NCBI GenBank assembly: GCA_011391855.1
Contig: JAABPT010000449.1
Span: 1 to 28,348 of the forward strand
Direction of reading: 5' to 3'
DNA from: Burkholderiales bacterium
Lineage (GTDB): Bacteria; Pseudomonadota; Gammaproteobacteria; Burkholderiales; Burkholderiaceae_C
DNA: 28,348 bases
Of the stretch, positions 7,640 to 16,625 are shown piece by piece. Both the position numbers and the translations under genes were made by a program. A model generated the notes under the pieces. That model had not been told where the DNA came from, ran no database searches, and was given only the letters and a program-made list of their open reading frames with translations. Each line of letters begins with the position of its first letter. The stretch's first letter is position 1.

Positions 7640-8053
7640 TTGAGCAAGCAGCGAATTCCAAGACGACACGACATCGGGCTGGCGCTCGGTGCCCTGGCGC
7701 TGATCCTGAACCTGGCCGCTTGCGGCGGCGGCACCGAGTCGGAAGCCGGTGCCCGCATCGCGGAAACGCGCTCCACGATCGCCTCTGCCCGCAGCAGCGG
7801 CAGCAGCAGTGCCACGCCGGCGGCGGCCGCTGTGGCGGTGGTGCAGGACTCCGAGGGCCGCCTGCTGGCTTCGAACTGCTCGCAGTGCCATGGCACGCTG
7901 GGCACCAGCGGCTTCGGTGAAATCCGCGGCTCGGACTCGAGCGAACTGACCGAGTTCGCCACCAAGACGGCCAACGGCAACATCATGGTCGCGCACGCGC
8001 AGGGCTACACACCCGAGCAACTGCAGGCGATCGCCGCCTATCTGCGTCAGTGA
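7640..8053 (+). CDS. fccA: Lipoprotein monoheme cytochrome c, FccA-like subunit of sulfide dehydrogenase
   Basis: A 137-residue protein starting at TTG 7640, chosen from the AGGAG six bases upstream. After a short basic segment comes a hydrophobic stretch ending in the lipobox LAAC, so Cys would be lipid-modified and anchor the protein to a membrane. A Ser/Ala-rich linker follows, then one c-type heme site (CSQCH) and a small class-I cytochrome fold ending in GYTPEQLQAIAAYLRQ; the Met of NGNIMVAHA is the likely sixth heme ligand. The next gene encodes an FccB-type flavoprotein with a 14-bp gap, so this is best read as the electron-accepting heme subunit that takes electrons from sulfide oxidation. 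FccA proteins are usually soluble, so the lipid anchor is notable. A generic cytochrome is the alternative. Confidence 0.8.
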   Translation: MSKQRIPRRHDIGLALGALALILNLAACGGGTESEAGARIAETRSTIASARSSGSSSATPAAAAVAVVQDSEGRLLASNCSQCHGTLGTSGFGEIRGSDSSELTEFATKTANGNIMVAHAQGYTPEQLQAIAAYLRQ

Positions 8054-8067
8054 GGCCAGACCACACC

Positions 8068-9486
8068 ATGAATCCAATTCGCATCAAGGCCGCGCTCACC
8101 CGTCGCCATCTCATGGGCCTGGCCGCTGGCGGCCTGACTGCCGGACTTCTGCCGCTGAAGGGCTGGGCCGAAGACGACGACAAAAGCTCATCGCTCAGCA
8201 GCACGGCCCCGGCGGCGCTGGCCAGCACCGGCCTCAGCGGCCAGCGCGTCGTGGTGGCCGGCGGCGGCATGGCCGGCATGACGGCGGCGAAGTACCTGCG
8301 TCTGTGGGGCGGCAGCGGCGTGCAGGTGACGCTGGTCGAGCCCGATGCGGTCTACACGTCCAGCATCATGAGCAATCTCGTGCTCAACGGCAGCCGCAAT
8401 GTCGACTCGCTTCGCTTCAAGCGCGATGCCTTGACCACCCAATATGGCGTCGTCCGCAAGGCCGGCCAGGTGGTTGCGGTCAACGCCAGCGCGCGCACGG
8501 TGACGGTGTCGGACAAGTCCGTGCTGGCCTACGACCGCCTGGTGCTGGCGCCCGGCGTGAGCTTCGACAACGCCTACGGCCTGACCCAGGCCGACTACGA
8601 AACCCGCACGCCGCACGCCTGGCGCGCGGGTGCGCAGACGACGCTGCTGCGCAACCAGGTGGCCGCCATGCGCAACGGCGACATCTTCGTCATGACCATT
8701 CCCAAGTCGCCCTACCGTTGCCCGCCGGGGCCTTACGAGCGGGCCTGCGTGGTGGCCGACTACCTGAAGCGGGCCAAGGGCCCGAACTGCAAGGTGCTGG
8801 TGCTCGACGAGAACCTGTCGATCCAGGCCGAACGGCACACCTTCGAACTGGCGTTCTCCACCATCCATGCCGGCGTCATCGAATACGTGCCCGGCGTGAG
8901 CCACATCGTCATCAACCCGGGCACCAAGCAGGTCAGCTATGTCGACCCGGTGGGCGGCACCCAGGTCGTGCAGGCGCGCGTGGTCAACCCGATCGTTCCG
9001 CACCGTGCCAGCGGCAGCGTGTCCGGCGGCTGGCTGGCGCAGGCGGGCCTGAACAACAGCGCCGACGGCCGCTGGGCCAACGTCGACGTGCTGAGCTACG
9101 AGTCCACGGCGGCGGGGGCGCAGGGCATCCACGTCATTGGCGACGCGGCCAGCTGCGGCATGCCCAAGGCCGGCCATGTGGCGAACCAGGAGGCGAAGAT
9201 CTGCACCGACGCCATCCTGCGTCTGCTGGCCGGCGGCCAGCCCTATGCCAGGCCGGTGGCCAATTCCGCCTGCTATTCGCCCATCACCGCCACCAAGGCT
9301 TCCTGGCTGACGGCCGTCTATCAGTACGACGCCACCGAGCGCAAGATGAAGATCGCGTCCAACGGGGGCCAGACCCTGGTCAACGGTCTGCCTGCGGCGG
9401 CTACGGAGTCGTCGTCGATCGATGGCGACAATTTCGAGAACATGAGCATCTGGTTCAGAACGCTGATGGCCGACACGACGGCTTGA
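8068..9486 (+). CDS. fccB: Flavocytochrome c sulfide dehydrogenase flavoprotein subunit (FccB/SoxF-like)
   Basis: A 472-residue FAD enzyme. The N-terminus has a twin-arginine type leader (LTRRHLMGLAAGGLTAGLL), fitting export of a folded flavoprotein. The dinucleotide-binding motif VVVAGGGMAGMTAAKYL follows, and later the family hallmark CPPGPYERAC (Cys218-Cys227), in which the first Cys corresponds to a redox-active cysteine in characterised FccB. A second FAD motif (IHVIGDAASCGMPKAGHVA) and the C-terminal FCSD flavin-binding region (NSACYSPITATKASW) complete the protein. The reaction is oxidation of sulfide to sulfur or polysulfide, with electrons passed to the cytochrome encoded just upstream. 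ATG 8068 is used; an upstream GTG at 8050 overlaps the fccA stop but would distort the leader. Confidence 0.88.
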   Translation: MNPIRIKAALTRRHLMGLAAGGLTAGLLPLKGWAEDDDKSSSLSSTAPAALASTGLSGQRVVVAGGGMAGMTAAKYLRLWGGSGVQVTLVEPDAVYTSSIMSNLVLNGSRNVDSLRFKRDALTTQYGVVRKAGQVVAVNASARTVTVSDKSVLAYDRLVLAPGVSFDNAYGLTQADYETRTPHAWRAGAQTTLLRNQVAAMRNGDIFVMTIPKSPYRCPPGPYERACVVADYLKRAKGPNCKVLVLDENLSIQAERHTFELAFSTIHAGVIEYVPGVSHIVINPGTKQVSYVDPVGGTQVVQARVVNPIVPHRASGSVSGGWLAQAGLNNSADGRWANVDVLSYESTAAGAQGIHVIGDAASCGMPKAGHVANQEAKICTDAILRLLAGGQPYARPVANSACYSPITATKASWLTAVYQYDATERKMKIASNGGQTLVNGLPAAATESSSIDGDNFENMSIWFRTLMADTTA

Positions 9487-9509
9487 ACGGCCGGCGGGTG
9501 CCAAGCCCA

Positions 9510-9524
9510 TGTAGTTTGGCCACA
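9510..9524 (+). promoter_or_regulatory. HexR-like operator candidate 1
   Basis: TGTAGTTTGGCCACA matches 10 of the 12 fixed positions of TGTARTnnnAYTACA; it is only 24 nt after the fccB stop. The match to HexR is from remembered consensus, not from a search. Confidence 0.35.
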
Positions 9525-9546
9525 AGGGCACGATGCCATCGGCGCA

Positions 9547-9593
9547 GCCGGCTGGCCCGTGAGCATCGCCATTCAAGGCGGCCGGCCAATTTT
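9547..9593 (+). terminator. Possible terminator after fccB
   Basis: GCCGGC with a following GCC (9547-9557) can pair imperfectly with GGC and GCCGGC (9577-9586) and is followed by CAATTTT. The stem has a bulge, a 19-nt loop and only a four-base T-run, so the assignment is weak. Confidence 0.3.
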
Positions 9594-9611
9594 GGATGCT
9601 GCAAGCTGCGT

Positions 9612-9629
9612 CTCGCCGTCGACGGCGAG
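9612..9629. repeat. Perfect 18-bp palindrome in the maltodextrin operon leader
   Basis: CTCGCCGTCGACGGCGAG is an exact inverted repeat with no spacer. Its even symmetry around a central CG step resembles operators of LacI-family regulators, but no such regulator gene is in the window. Confidence 0.7.
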
Positions 9630-9678
9630 TCGCCGCTGCAGGGCCGCAACGATATAGGGTAAGCACGAGAGTTCGACC

Positions 9679-9693
9679 TGTAGTTCCGCTACT
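9679..9693 (+). promoter_or_regulatory. HexR-like operator candidate 2
   Basis: TGTAGTTCCGCTACT keeps 10 of 12 fixed positions of TGTARTnnnAYTACA and is 143 nt before the amylase start. A related site lies in the amylase/pullulanase divergent region at 22612-22626. Confidence 0.5.
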
Positions 9694-9835
9694 AGAGTGC
9701 TCGAAAGAACAAGACGAGCGGTCACGTCCGGGCCCTTGGCGGGTTCGCGTCTGACCCGGCGGCGGCTGCGGCCGCCATCTGGGCCGCCGGCGTCTTCGAG
9801 CACCTCCACTGAGCAGACCAAGAGGGCGAGCGCAA

Positions 9836-11380
9836 GTGCCACGGTCAACGTTTGCGTGCCTTCCTGGACTGCGCCACCGTTTCCTGCGGCAGCTTGGCGC
9901 TTGCCTGGTCGGCCTGGCGGTGGCGGGCGCGGCATGGGGGCAGCCGGCGAAGTTCAATCCCTGGGGCGACGAAGTGCTGTACTTCGTGCTCATCGACCGC
10001 TTCGCCGACGGCGACCCCACGAACAACCCGCGCGTGAACCGGCGCAATCCGGGCGGCTGGCATGGCGGCGACCTGAGGGGCCTGACGCAGCAGCTCGACG
10101 AACTCAAGGACCTGGGCATCACCGCGCTGTGGATCAACCCGGTGCAATTGCAGCAGCCCCGCGGCGAGATGGCGCAGGCGCCGGCCAAGATGGGCCTGCC
10201 GGAGTTCAGGCACGAGGGCTTCCACGGTTATTGGATCGACGACTTCGAACGCCTGGACCCGCGTTTCGGCAGTGAGGCCGAGCTCAAGACCCTGGTCGAA
10301 CAGGCGCACCGGCGCGGCATCAAGGTGCTGCTCGACGTGGTCTACAACCACACCGGCTACACGTCCAGCTATGCCGCGCGCAAGACTGCCACTGGCGAGG
10401 GCTGGATCCGCATCGGCGAAGGCAACTGCGAGGTCAACGCCGTCACCTGCGCGGTCGGCGGCCTGCCCGACCTGCGCACCGAAATACCCGAGGTGCGCGA
10501 CCACGTGCTGGCCGCCAATATCGGGCTTGCGCGGCGCACCGGCGTCGACGGCTTCCGGCTCGACACCTACAAGCACCTCACCGGCGACTTCTGGGCCGAA
10601 CACCGCAAGCGCACGCGCGCCGAGCTGGGCACTGATTTCTTCCTGTTGGCCGAATACTGGGGCGGTACCGCAGAAGCGCTGGACGGCTTTTTCGAGCGCG
10701 ACGAGGTCGATGCCGGCTTCGACTTCAGCTTCAAGGGCAGTTGCGAAGGCTGGGTCACCGGCCGCGGCCGCTCGGTGGCCTATGCCGCCTACCTGCGCTC
10801 CAGGCACGCCGCGCGCAAGGGCTATGTGCTGGCGCATTACCTGTCCAGCCACGACGAGCCCATGGCGCTGGGCAACCTGGGCGGCGACCGCCAGCGTTTC
10901 CGCGTCTGCGCAGCGCTGCAGATGGCGTCGCTGGGCATGCCGGTCATCTACTACGGCGAAGAAGTCGCGCGTGGCGGGCATGAATGGCCGCTGAACCGCA
11001 ACGACATGCCCTGGGGCGCGCGCGACATCCCGCCCGGCCAGGGTGTGGCACGCGACGAGGCCCTGCGCGCCTTCTACAAGCAGCTGATCCAGATCCGCAA
11101 GGAGCGCCCGGCGCTGCGCCGCGGCGACTACCAGTTGCTGATGCAGCCGCAGGACACGGCGCTGGCCTTCGCGCGCCGCGACGCCGCGAGCGGCGACCTC
11201 GTCGTGGTGCTCGCCAACCGCGACGACCAGCCAGTGGCCGCCGACGTCGCCGCGCCCGCCGGCTGGCCGGCCAGCGCGCGCGACCTGCTCGGCGGCGACA
11301 CCGTGGCCACCAGCGAAGGCCGCATCAAGCTCACGCTGGCACCGAAGTCGGTGCGCATCCTCGCGCCCACCCCGAACTAG
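9836..11380 (+). CDS. Exported GH13 alpha-amylase family enzyme
   Basis: A 514-residue protein with a GTG start and a signal peptide (FLRQLGACLVGLAVAGAAWG, cut before QPAKFNPW). The GH13 barrel is complete: region I DVVYNH (167-172), region II DGFRLD with nucleophile Asp243, region III LLAEYWG with acid/base Glu273, and region IV SSHDEP with Asp340. A short all-beta C-terminal domain follows. Cysteines in GNCEVNAVTCAV may form a disulfide, in keeping with an oxidising compartment. With no lipobox it is probably periplasmic, like E. coli MalS, trimming maltodextrins before uptake by the ABC transporter encoded next. Exact specificity (alpha-amylase, maltogenic or cyclomaltodextrinase) is not decided. 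It heads the operon; malK starts 11 bp downstream. Confidence 0.9.
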   Translation: MPRSTFACLPGLRHRFLRQLGACLVGLAVAGAAWGQPAKFNPWGDEVLYFVLIDRFADGDPTNNPRVNRRNPGGWHGGDLRGLTQQLDELKDLGITALWINPVQLQQPRGEMAQAPAKMGLPEFRHEGFHGYWIDDFERLDPRFGSEAELKTLVEQAHRRGIKVLLDVVYNHTGYTSSYAARKTATGEGWIRIGEGNCEVNAVTCAVGGLPDLRTEIPEVRDHVLAANIGLARRTGVDGFRLDTYKHLTGDFWAEHRKRTRAELGTDFFLLAEYWGGTAEALDGFFERDEVDAGFDFSFKGSCEGWVTGRGRSVAYAAYLRSRHAARKGYVLAHYLSSHDEPMALGNLGGDRQRFRVCAALQMASLGMPVIYYGEEVARGGHEWPLNRNDMPWGARDIPPGQGVARDEALRAFYKQLIQIRKERPALRRGDYQLLMQPQDTALAFARRDAASGDLVVVLANRDDQPVAADVAAPAGWPASARDLLGGDTVATSEGRIKLTLAPKSVRILAPTPN

Positions 11381-11391
11381 GCGGACCGGCC

Positions 11392-12510
<1,119 letters not shown>

Positions 12511-12532
12511 TCCACCCTGAAAGGAAACCGAG

Positions 12533-13765
12533 ATGACGACGAAAACCTGGCTCGCCGGCGCGCTGGCCGCTGCCGGCACCCTGTTCGCGGTCGGTGCCGC
12601 CCACCCGCAGGCGGCCAACGAACTGGTGGTCTGGCATGCCTACCGCGGCGCCGAGAAGGCCGCGTTCGAGAAGGTGGTCGGCATGTTCGAGAAGTCGCCC
12701 GGCGCCAAGGGCATGAAGGTCAGCACGCTGGCGATTCCCTACGACGCCTATGCCGACAAGATCAGCGCTGCGGTGCCGCGCGGCAAGGGCCCTGACCTTT
12801 TCATCTACGCGCAAGACCGCCTGGGCGGCTGGATCGAGGCCGGCAAGACAGTGGAGCCGATCGACTTCTTCATCGACAAGCCCGTTCGCGACAGCCTGCT
12901 GCCCGGCATGCTCGGCGCCATGACCTACAAGGGCGGCGTCTACGGGCTGCCGATCAACTACAAGAGCACCACGCTCATCTACAACAAGGACCTCGTCAAG
13001 ACGCCGCCCAAGACCACCGACGAGATGGTCAAGCTGGCCAAGACGCTGACCAACGCCCAGTCGGGGCGCTACGGCCTGGCCTACTGGTACACCAACTTCT
13101 ATTTCCACTCGGCGCTGATGAACGCCTTCGGCGGCGCCGTGTTCGACAAGGACGGCAAGCTCACCGTCGACAGCCCAGCCACCGTGGCCTCGCTGAACCA
13201 GATGATGACCTGGTACAAGAAGGACGGCATCATGCCCACCGAGCCTTCGGAGGCGCTGATCGCCTCGATGTTCAACGAGGGCAAGGCCGCGATGGTGATC
13301 AACGGCCCGTGGTTCGTCGGCGACATCGACAAGAAGATCAACGTCGGCTTCGCGCCGCTGCCCGTCGTCGACGCGGCGAAGAAGCCGATGCGCCCGTGGC
13401 TGACGATCGAGGGCGCCTACGTTGCCGCCAGTTCCGGCAAGAAGGACGCCGCCTACGAGCTGGCCAAATATCTGACCTCCGTGGAAGCCGGCCTCGTGCT
13501 GGCCGTCGAGGGGCGCCAGCTGCACACCAACAAGGCCGTCTACAACGACCCCAGGGTCAGCGGCGACCCGGTGCTCAAGGCCTTCCGCGACCAGCTCGAC
13601 AACGCCGAGCCGATGCCCAACCGCCCCGAGATGACGATGGTCTGGTCGCCGGCGACGACGGCGATGAACAAGATCGTGAAGGGCAACGCCTCGGTCGAGG
13701 CGGCGCTGAAGGAAGCCTCCGGCACGATGCAGGACAGCATCGCCGCGCTGCGCAAGACGAAGTAG
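12533..13765 (+). CDS. malE: Maltose/maltodextrin-binding periplasmic protein
   Basis: A 410-residue extracellular solute-binding protein of family 1. A signal peptide (LAGALAAAGTLFAVGAAHPQA, cut near Ala28) is followed by NELVVWHAYRGAEKAAFE, the typical first strand and helix of MalE-like proteins. Other matching parts are YGLPINYKSTTLIYNKDL, the SALMNAFGGAVFD core, AAMVINGPWFVGDI and the closing MNKIVKGNASVEAALKE. Aromatic residues at typical sugar-stacking places (WYTNFYF, GPWF) support an oligosaccharide ligand. AAGGA lies seven bases before the ATG. It hands ligand to MalF/MalG, encoded immediately downstream. The sugar is inferred from context; trehalose or sucrose binding cannot be excluded. 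Confidence 0.9.
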   Translation: MTTKTWLAGALAAAGTLFAVGAAHPQAANELVVWHAYRGAEKAAFEKVVGMFEKSPGAKGMKVSTLAIPYDAYADKISAAVPRGKGPDLFIYAQDRLGGWIEAGKTVEPIDFFIDKPVRDSLLPGMLGAMTYKGGVYGLPINYKSTTLIYNKDLVKTPPKTTDEMVKLAKTLTNAQSGRYGLAYWYTNFYFHSALMNAFGGAVFDKDGKLTVDSPATVASLNQMMTWYKKDGIMPTEPSEALIASMFNEGKAAMVINGPWFVGDIDKKINVGFAPLPVVDAAKKPMRPWLTIEGAYVAASSGKKDAAYELAKYLTSVEAGLVLAVEGRQLHTNKAVYNDPRVSGDPVLKAFRDQLDNAEPMPNRPEMTMVWSPATTAMNKIVKGNASVEAALKEASGTMQDSIAALRKTK

Positions 13766-13802
13766 GCCCTTCGGACGCGCCCGAGCCGACTGGACAAGGC
13801 CA

Positions 13803-15725
13803 ATGAGCCTCCCCGTGACCTGGCTGGACCGGCGCGCCCTGTGGGGGCTGGGCGTGGCGCTGGCCGTCGTGCTGGCGCTCAGCGGCTGGCTCTACGACAG
13901 CGTCAGCAGCGATCTCTCCGACCAGCGGCGGCAGCGCGAGGCCACGCTCGTGGCCAATGCCTTGGGCGCGTCGCTGGCCGGCGCCGAAGCCGAAGTGGCG
14001 GCCGAGCGCATCGGGCGCTGGAAGGCGGCCTTGCCCAGGCTCGAATCCGCACTCGTCGTCGCCGGCCGCGAGCTCGTGGCTTCGACGCGGCCCGAGGACG
14101 CCGCCCCACGCCCGCTCCAGCGCGAGGAAAAGCCGCTGTTCGACCTGGCGACCGTGCTGCGTTCGGCCGGCGAGACCAATGTCGGCGAAGGCGCGGTGCG
14201 CAAGAAGACGGTGCAGATCGACGATCTGGGCGACGGCGTGGTCACGGTGACGGTGCCTTATGTCGTCGACGGCCAGTTCGAGGGCGTCGTGCAGGCGCGC
14301 GTGCGCGACGCCGGACCGGGCCGCGTCTCCCCCGGCGGCGGCTGGGCGCTCGGCCTGGCCTTGCTGGCTGGTGCGCTCGTGATCGGCTTCTTCCTGCGCG
14401 TGAATCCGCAGCGCCGCTTCGACATCGCCCGCGGCGTGGCCATCTTCGCCCTGCTGGCGCTGGCCATCGGCTTTCAGCAACAGCGCCTGGGCCAGATGGC
14501 CGAAGCCGCAGCCGCGTCGGACCTCGACATCTCCAAATTCCAGGCCGCCGCCGCAGCGGCCTACAGCCGCACGGGCGCAGCGCCGCTGGCCCCCGGTGTG
14601 GCCAGCCCCTGGGACACCGACGCCTATGGTCGCCCGCTCAACCGCATCGCCAGCGACGGCTCGGTGCTGCCGCGCAGCGCAGCGGTGGGCTCCGACTCGC
14701 TGACGCGCTTCCTGGAGCGCAGCTTCTGGGGCATCAACCTCGTCGGCGTTGCGCTGCTGCTGTTCTTCCTGCAGGGCTATGCCACCCGCACCGCCACCGC
14801 GATGCGCGACCATGCCGACGCCTACGCCTACGTGGCGCCGGCCATGATCGGCATGCTGGTGCTGGTGTTCTTCCCGTTCTTCTACGGCATCGGCCTGGCC
14901 TTCACCGATACCACGCTGTTCAACGAATCGGCACCGTTCCGCGAGCGCTGGATCGGCTTCGACAACTTCGTGCAGATCCTGGGCGACTTCAATATCGTCA
15001 CGCAGAGCGCCGAAGGCACCGTCGTCAACTACCAGAATTTCTACTGGACGCTGATGATGACGGTGATCTGGACCGTCACCAACGTCACGGTGGGCGTGAC
15101 CCTCGGCTTCATCCTGGCGCTGGCGCTGAACACCGAAGGCCTGCGCGGCAAGTGGCTCTATCGCATCCTGCTCATCCTGCCGTGGGCGATCCCGAACTAC
15201 ATCACCGCGCTGGTCTGGCGCGGCATGTTCCACCCGCAGTTTGGCGTCATCAACCAGGTGCTGCAGCTGTTCGGCATGGCGCCGGTGCGCTGGTTCGACG
15301 GCGTCTTCAGTTCGTTCATGACCGGCCTGGTGACCAACGGCTGGCTCAGCTTCCCGTTCATGATGGTGGTGATCCTGGGCGCGCTGCAGTCGATCCCGCG
15401 CGACATGTACGAAGCCGCCGAGGTGGAGGGCGCCACGCGCTGGCAGCAGCTGCGCAGCATCACGCTGCCGCTGCTGCGGCCGACGCTGGTACCGGCGATC
15501 ATCCTGTCGGTGGTGTGGACCTTCAACATGTTCAACATCATCTTCCTGGTCAGCGGCGGCGAGCCCGGCGGCGCCAACGAAATCCTCATCACCAAGGCCT
15601 ACAAGATCGCCTTCGAGCAATACCAGTACGCCTACGCGGCGGCGTACTCCACGGTGATCTTCATCATCCTGCTCGTCTACGGGTACTTCCAGACCCGCAT
15701 GACGCGCGCGACCGAATCGTATTGA
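13803..15725 (+). CDS. malF: Maltodextrin ABC permease MalF with a large N-terminal extension
   Basis: A 640-residue inner-membrane permease. The C-terminal half (about 340-640) is a normal MalF-type core with the EAA loop EAAEVEGATRWQQLRSITLP at 537-556, which docks on MalK. Ahead of it lies a 330-residue extension not found in this form in E. coli MalF: a membrane segment at about 12-30, a soluble part 31-178 likely to be periplasmic, segments at about 181-198 and 209-225, a second soluble part 226-306, and another segment at 308-324. The first soluble part has a helix-then-strand pattern (IGRWKAALPRLESALVVAGRE, later VVTVTVPYVVDGQFEGVVQA) recalling small periplasmic sensor domains. E. coli MalF has its big periplasmic domain between TM3 and TM4 instead. 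It lies between malE and malG. Confidence 0.9.
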   Translation: MSLPVTWLDRRALWGLGVALAVVLALSGWLYDSVSSDLSDQRRQREATLVANALGASLAGAEAEVAAERIGRWKAALPRLESALVVAGRELVASTRPEDAAPRPLQREEKPLFDLATVLRSAGETNVGEGAVRKKTVQIDDLGDGVVTVTVPYVVDGQFEGVVQARVRDAGPGRVSPGGGWALGLALLAGALVIGFFLRVNPQRRFDIARGVAIFALLALAIGFQQQRLGQMAEAAAASDLDISKFQAAAAAAYSRTGAAPLAPGVASPWDTDAYGRPLNRIASDGSVLPRSAAVGSDSLTRFLERSFWGINLVGVALLLFFLQGYATRTATAMRDHADAYAYVAPAMIGMLVLVFFPFFYGIGLAFTDTTLFNESAPFRERWIGFDNFVQILGDFNIVTQSAEGTVVNYQNFYWTLMMTVIWTVTNVTVGVTLGFILALALNTEGLRGKWLYRILLILPWAIPNYITALVWRGMFHPQFGVINQVLQLFGMAPVRWFDGVFSSFMTGLVTNGWLSFPFMMVVILGALQSIPRDMYEAAEVEGATRWQQLRSITLPLLRPTLVPAIILSVVWTFNMFNIIFLVSGGEPGGANEILITKAYKIAFEQYQYAYAAAYSTVIFIILLVYGYFQTRMTRATESY

Positions 15726-15732
15726 GGACGCC

Positions 15733-16599
15733 GTGCGCCACAAGCCCAACCACATCTGGATCCACATCGGCCTGATCAGCTTCACGCTGCTGGCCATCTA
15801 CCCGGTGCTGTGGGTGCTGGCGCTGGCCTTCTCGGGCCAGCAGAGCGTGGGCATCATCGACCTGCCCAAGGACCCCACCTTCCTGGAGCGCGCCCGCGGC
15901 GTGCTGCCCTGGCCGGCGCACTTCTCGGTGAAGAACTTCACCGACGTCATGACCGAACAGCCCTTCGGCCGCTGGCTGCTCAACAGCCTGATGGTCTCGG
16001 TGATGACCACCGCCTTGGGCGTCTTCCTGGCCTGCACCGCGGCCTACGCCTTCAGCCGCTTCCGCTTTCCCGGCCGCGACAGCGGCATGCTCGCGTTCCT
16101 GGTGTCGCAGATGTTCCCCGGCACGCTGATGCTGATCCCGCTGTTCATCATCATCGTCAAGTGGCTGGGGCTGGGCAACAACTTCTGGGGCCTGGTGATC
16201 GTCTACGCCACCACCGCCATCCCGTTCTGCGTCTGGATGCTCAAGGGCTACTTCGACACCATCCCGATCGACATCGAGGAATCGGCGCGCATCGACGGCG
16301 CCAGCCCGCAGGTCATCTTCTTCCGCATCATCCTGCCGCTGGCCAAGCCGGCCATTGCGATCACCGCGCTGTTTTCCTTCATGACGGCGTGGAACGAATT
16401 CATCCTGGCCTCGGTATTCCTGGAGTCCGAGGCCAAGTACACGGCCCCGGTGGGCCTGCGCTTCTTCGTCGGGGGGTTTTCCTCCCAATGGGGATTCTTT
16501 GCCGCCGGCTCGGTGATCGTGTCGCTGCCCGTGGTGATCCTGTTCCTGTACCTGCAGAAGTACCTGGTGTCCGGCCTCACGGCCGGGAGCGTGAAGTAG
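15733..16599 (+). CDS. malG: Maltodextrin ABC permease MalG
   Basis: A 288-residue inner-membrane permease with six expected membrane segments, starting from ISFTLLAIYPVLWVLALAF. The EAA motif EESARIDGASPQVIFFRIIL lies near residues 180-199. The protein ends in the short tail YLVSGLTAGSVK; in E. coli the MalG C-terminus reaches into the MalK dimer, and this tail fits that role. The start is GTG 15733; the ribosome-binding site GAGGA overlaps the malF stop codon, so translation is probably coupled. It forms the channel with MalF. The next gene begins 26 bp downstream behind an AGGAGC, so the operon continues. Confidence 0.93.
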   Translation: MRHKPNHIWIHIGLISFTLLAIYPVLWVLALAFSGQQSVGIIDLPKDPTFLERARGVLPWPAHFSVKNFTDVMTEQPFGRWLLNSLMVSVMTTALGVFLACTAAYAFSRFRFPGRDSGMLAFLVSQMFPGTLMLIPLFIIIVKWLGLGNNFWGLVIVYATTAIPFCVWMLKGYFDTIPIDIEESARIDGASPQVIFFRIILPLAKPAIAITALFSFMTAWNEFILASVFLESEAKYTAPVGLRFFVGGFSSQWGFFAAGSVIVSLPVVILFLYLQKYLVSGLTAGSVK

Positions 16600-16625
16600 C
16601 GTCCATTTCCAAATAGGAGCCATCC

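Larger units (their letters stand above)
9487..9835 (+). other. Control region upstream of the maltodextrin operon (no gene)
   Basis: These 349 bases hold no convincing reading frame. They contain a possible fccB terminator (9547-9593), two HexR-like sites (9510-9524 and 9679-9693), a perfect 18-bp palindrome (9612-9629), and an AGGGTAAGC-led element shared with the amylase/pullulanase control region (9656-9683). A GAGGG at 9822-9826 supplies a plausible ribosome-binding site for the GTG start of the amylase gene. No classical -35/-10 pair stands out. Confidence 0.6.

Noticed and set aside
9573..9935. A 120-residue minus-strand frame across the maltodextrin operon leader
   Set aside because: It overlaps the start of the amylase gene and the regulatory sites, has no ribosome-binding site I can support, and resembles no family.
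13575..15797. Open frame of 740 codons opposite malF
   Set aside because: Composition (His, Gln, Arg, Asp runs) is typical of a high-GC shadow and the opposite strand encodes a clear permease.
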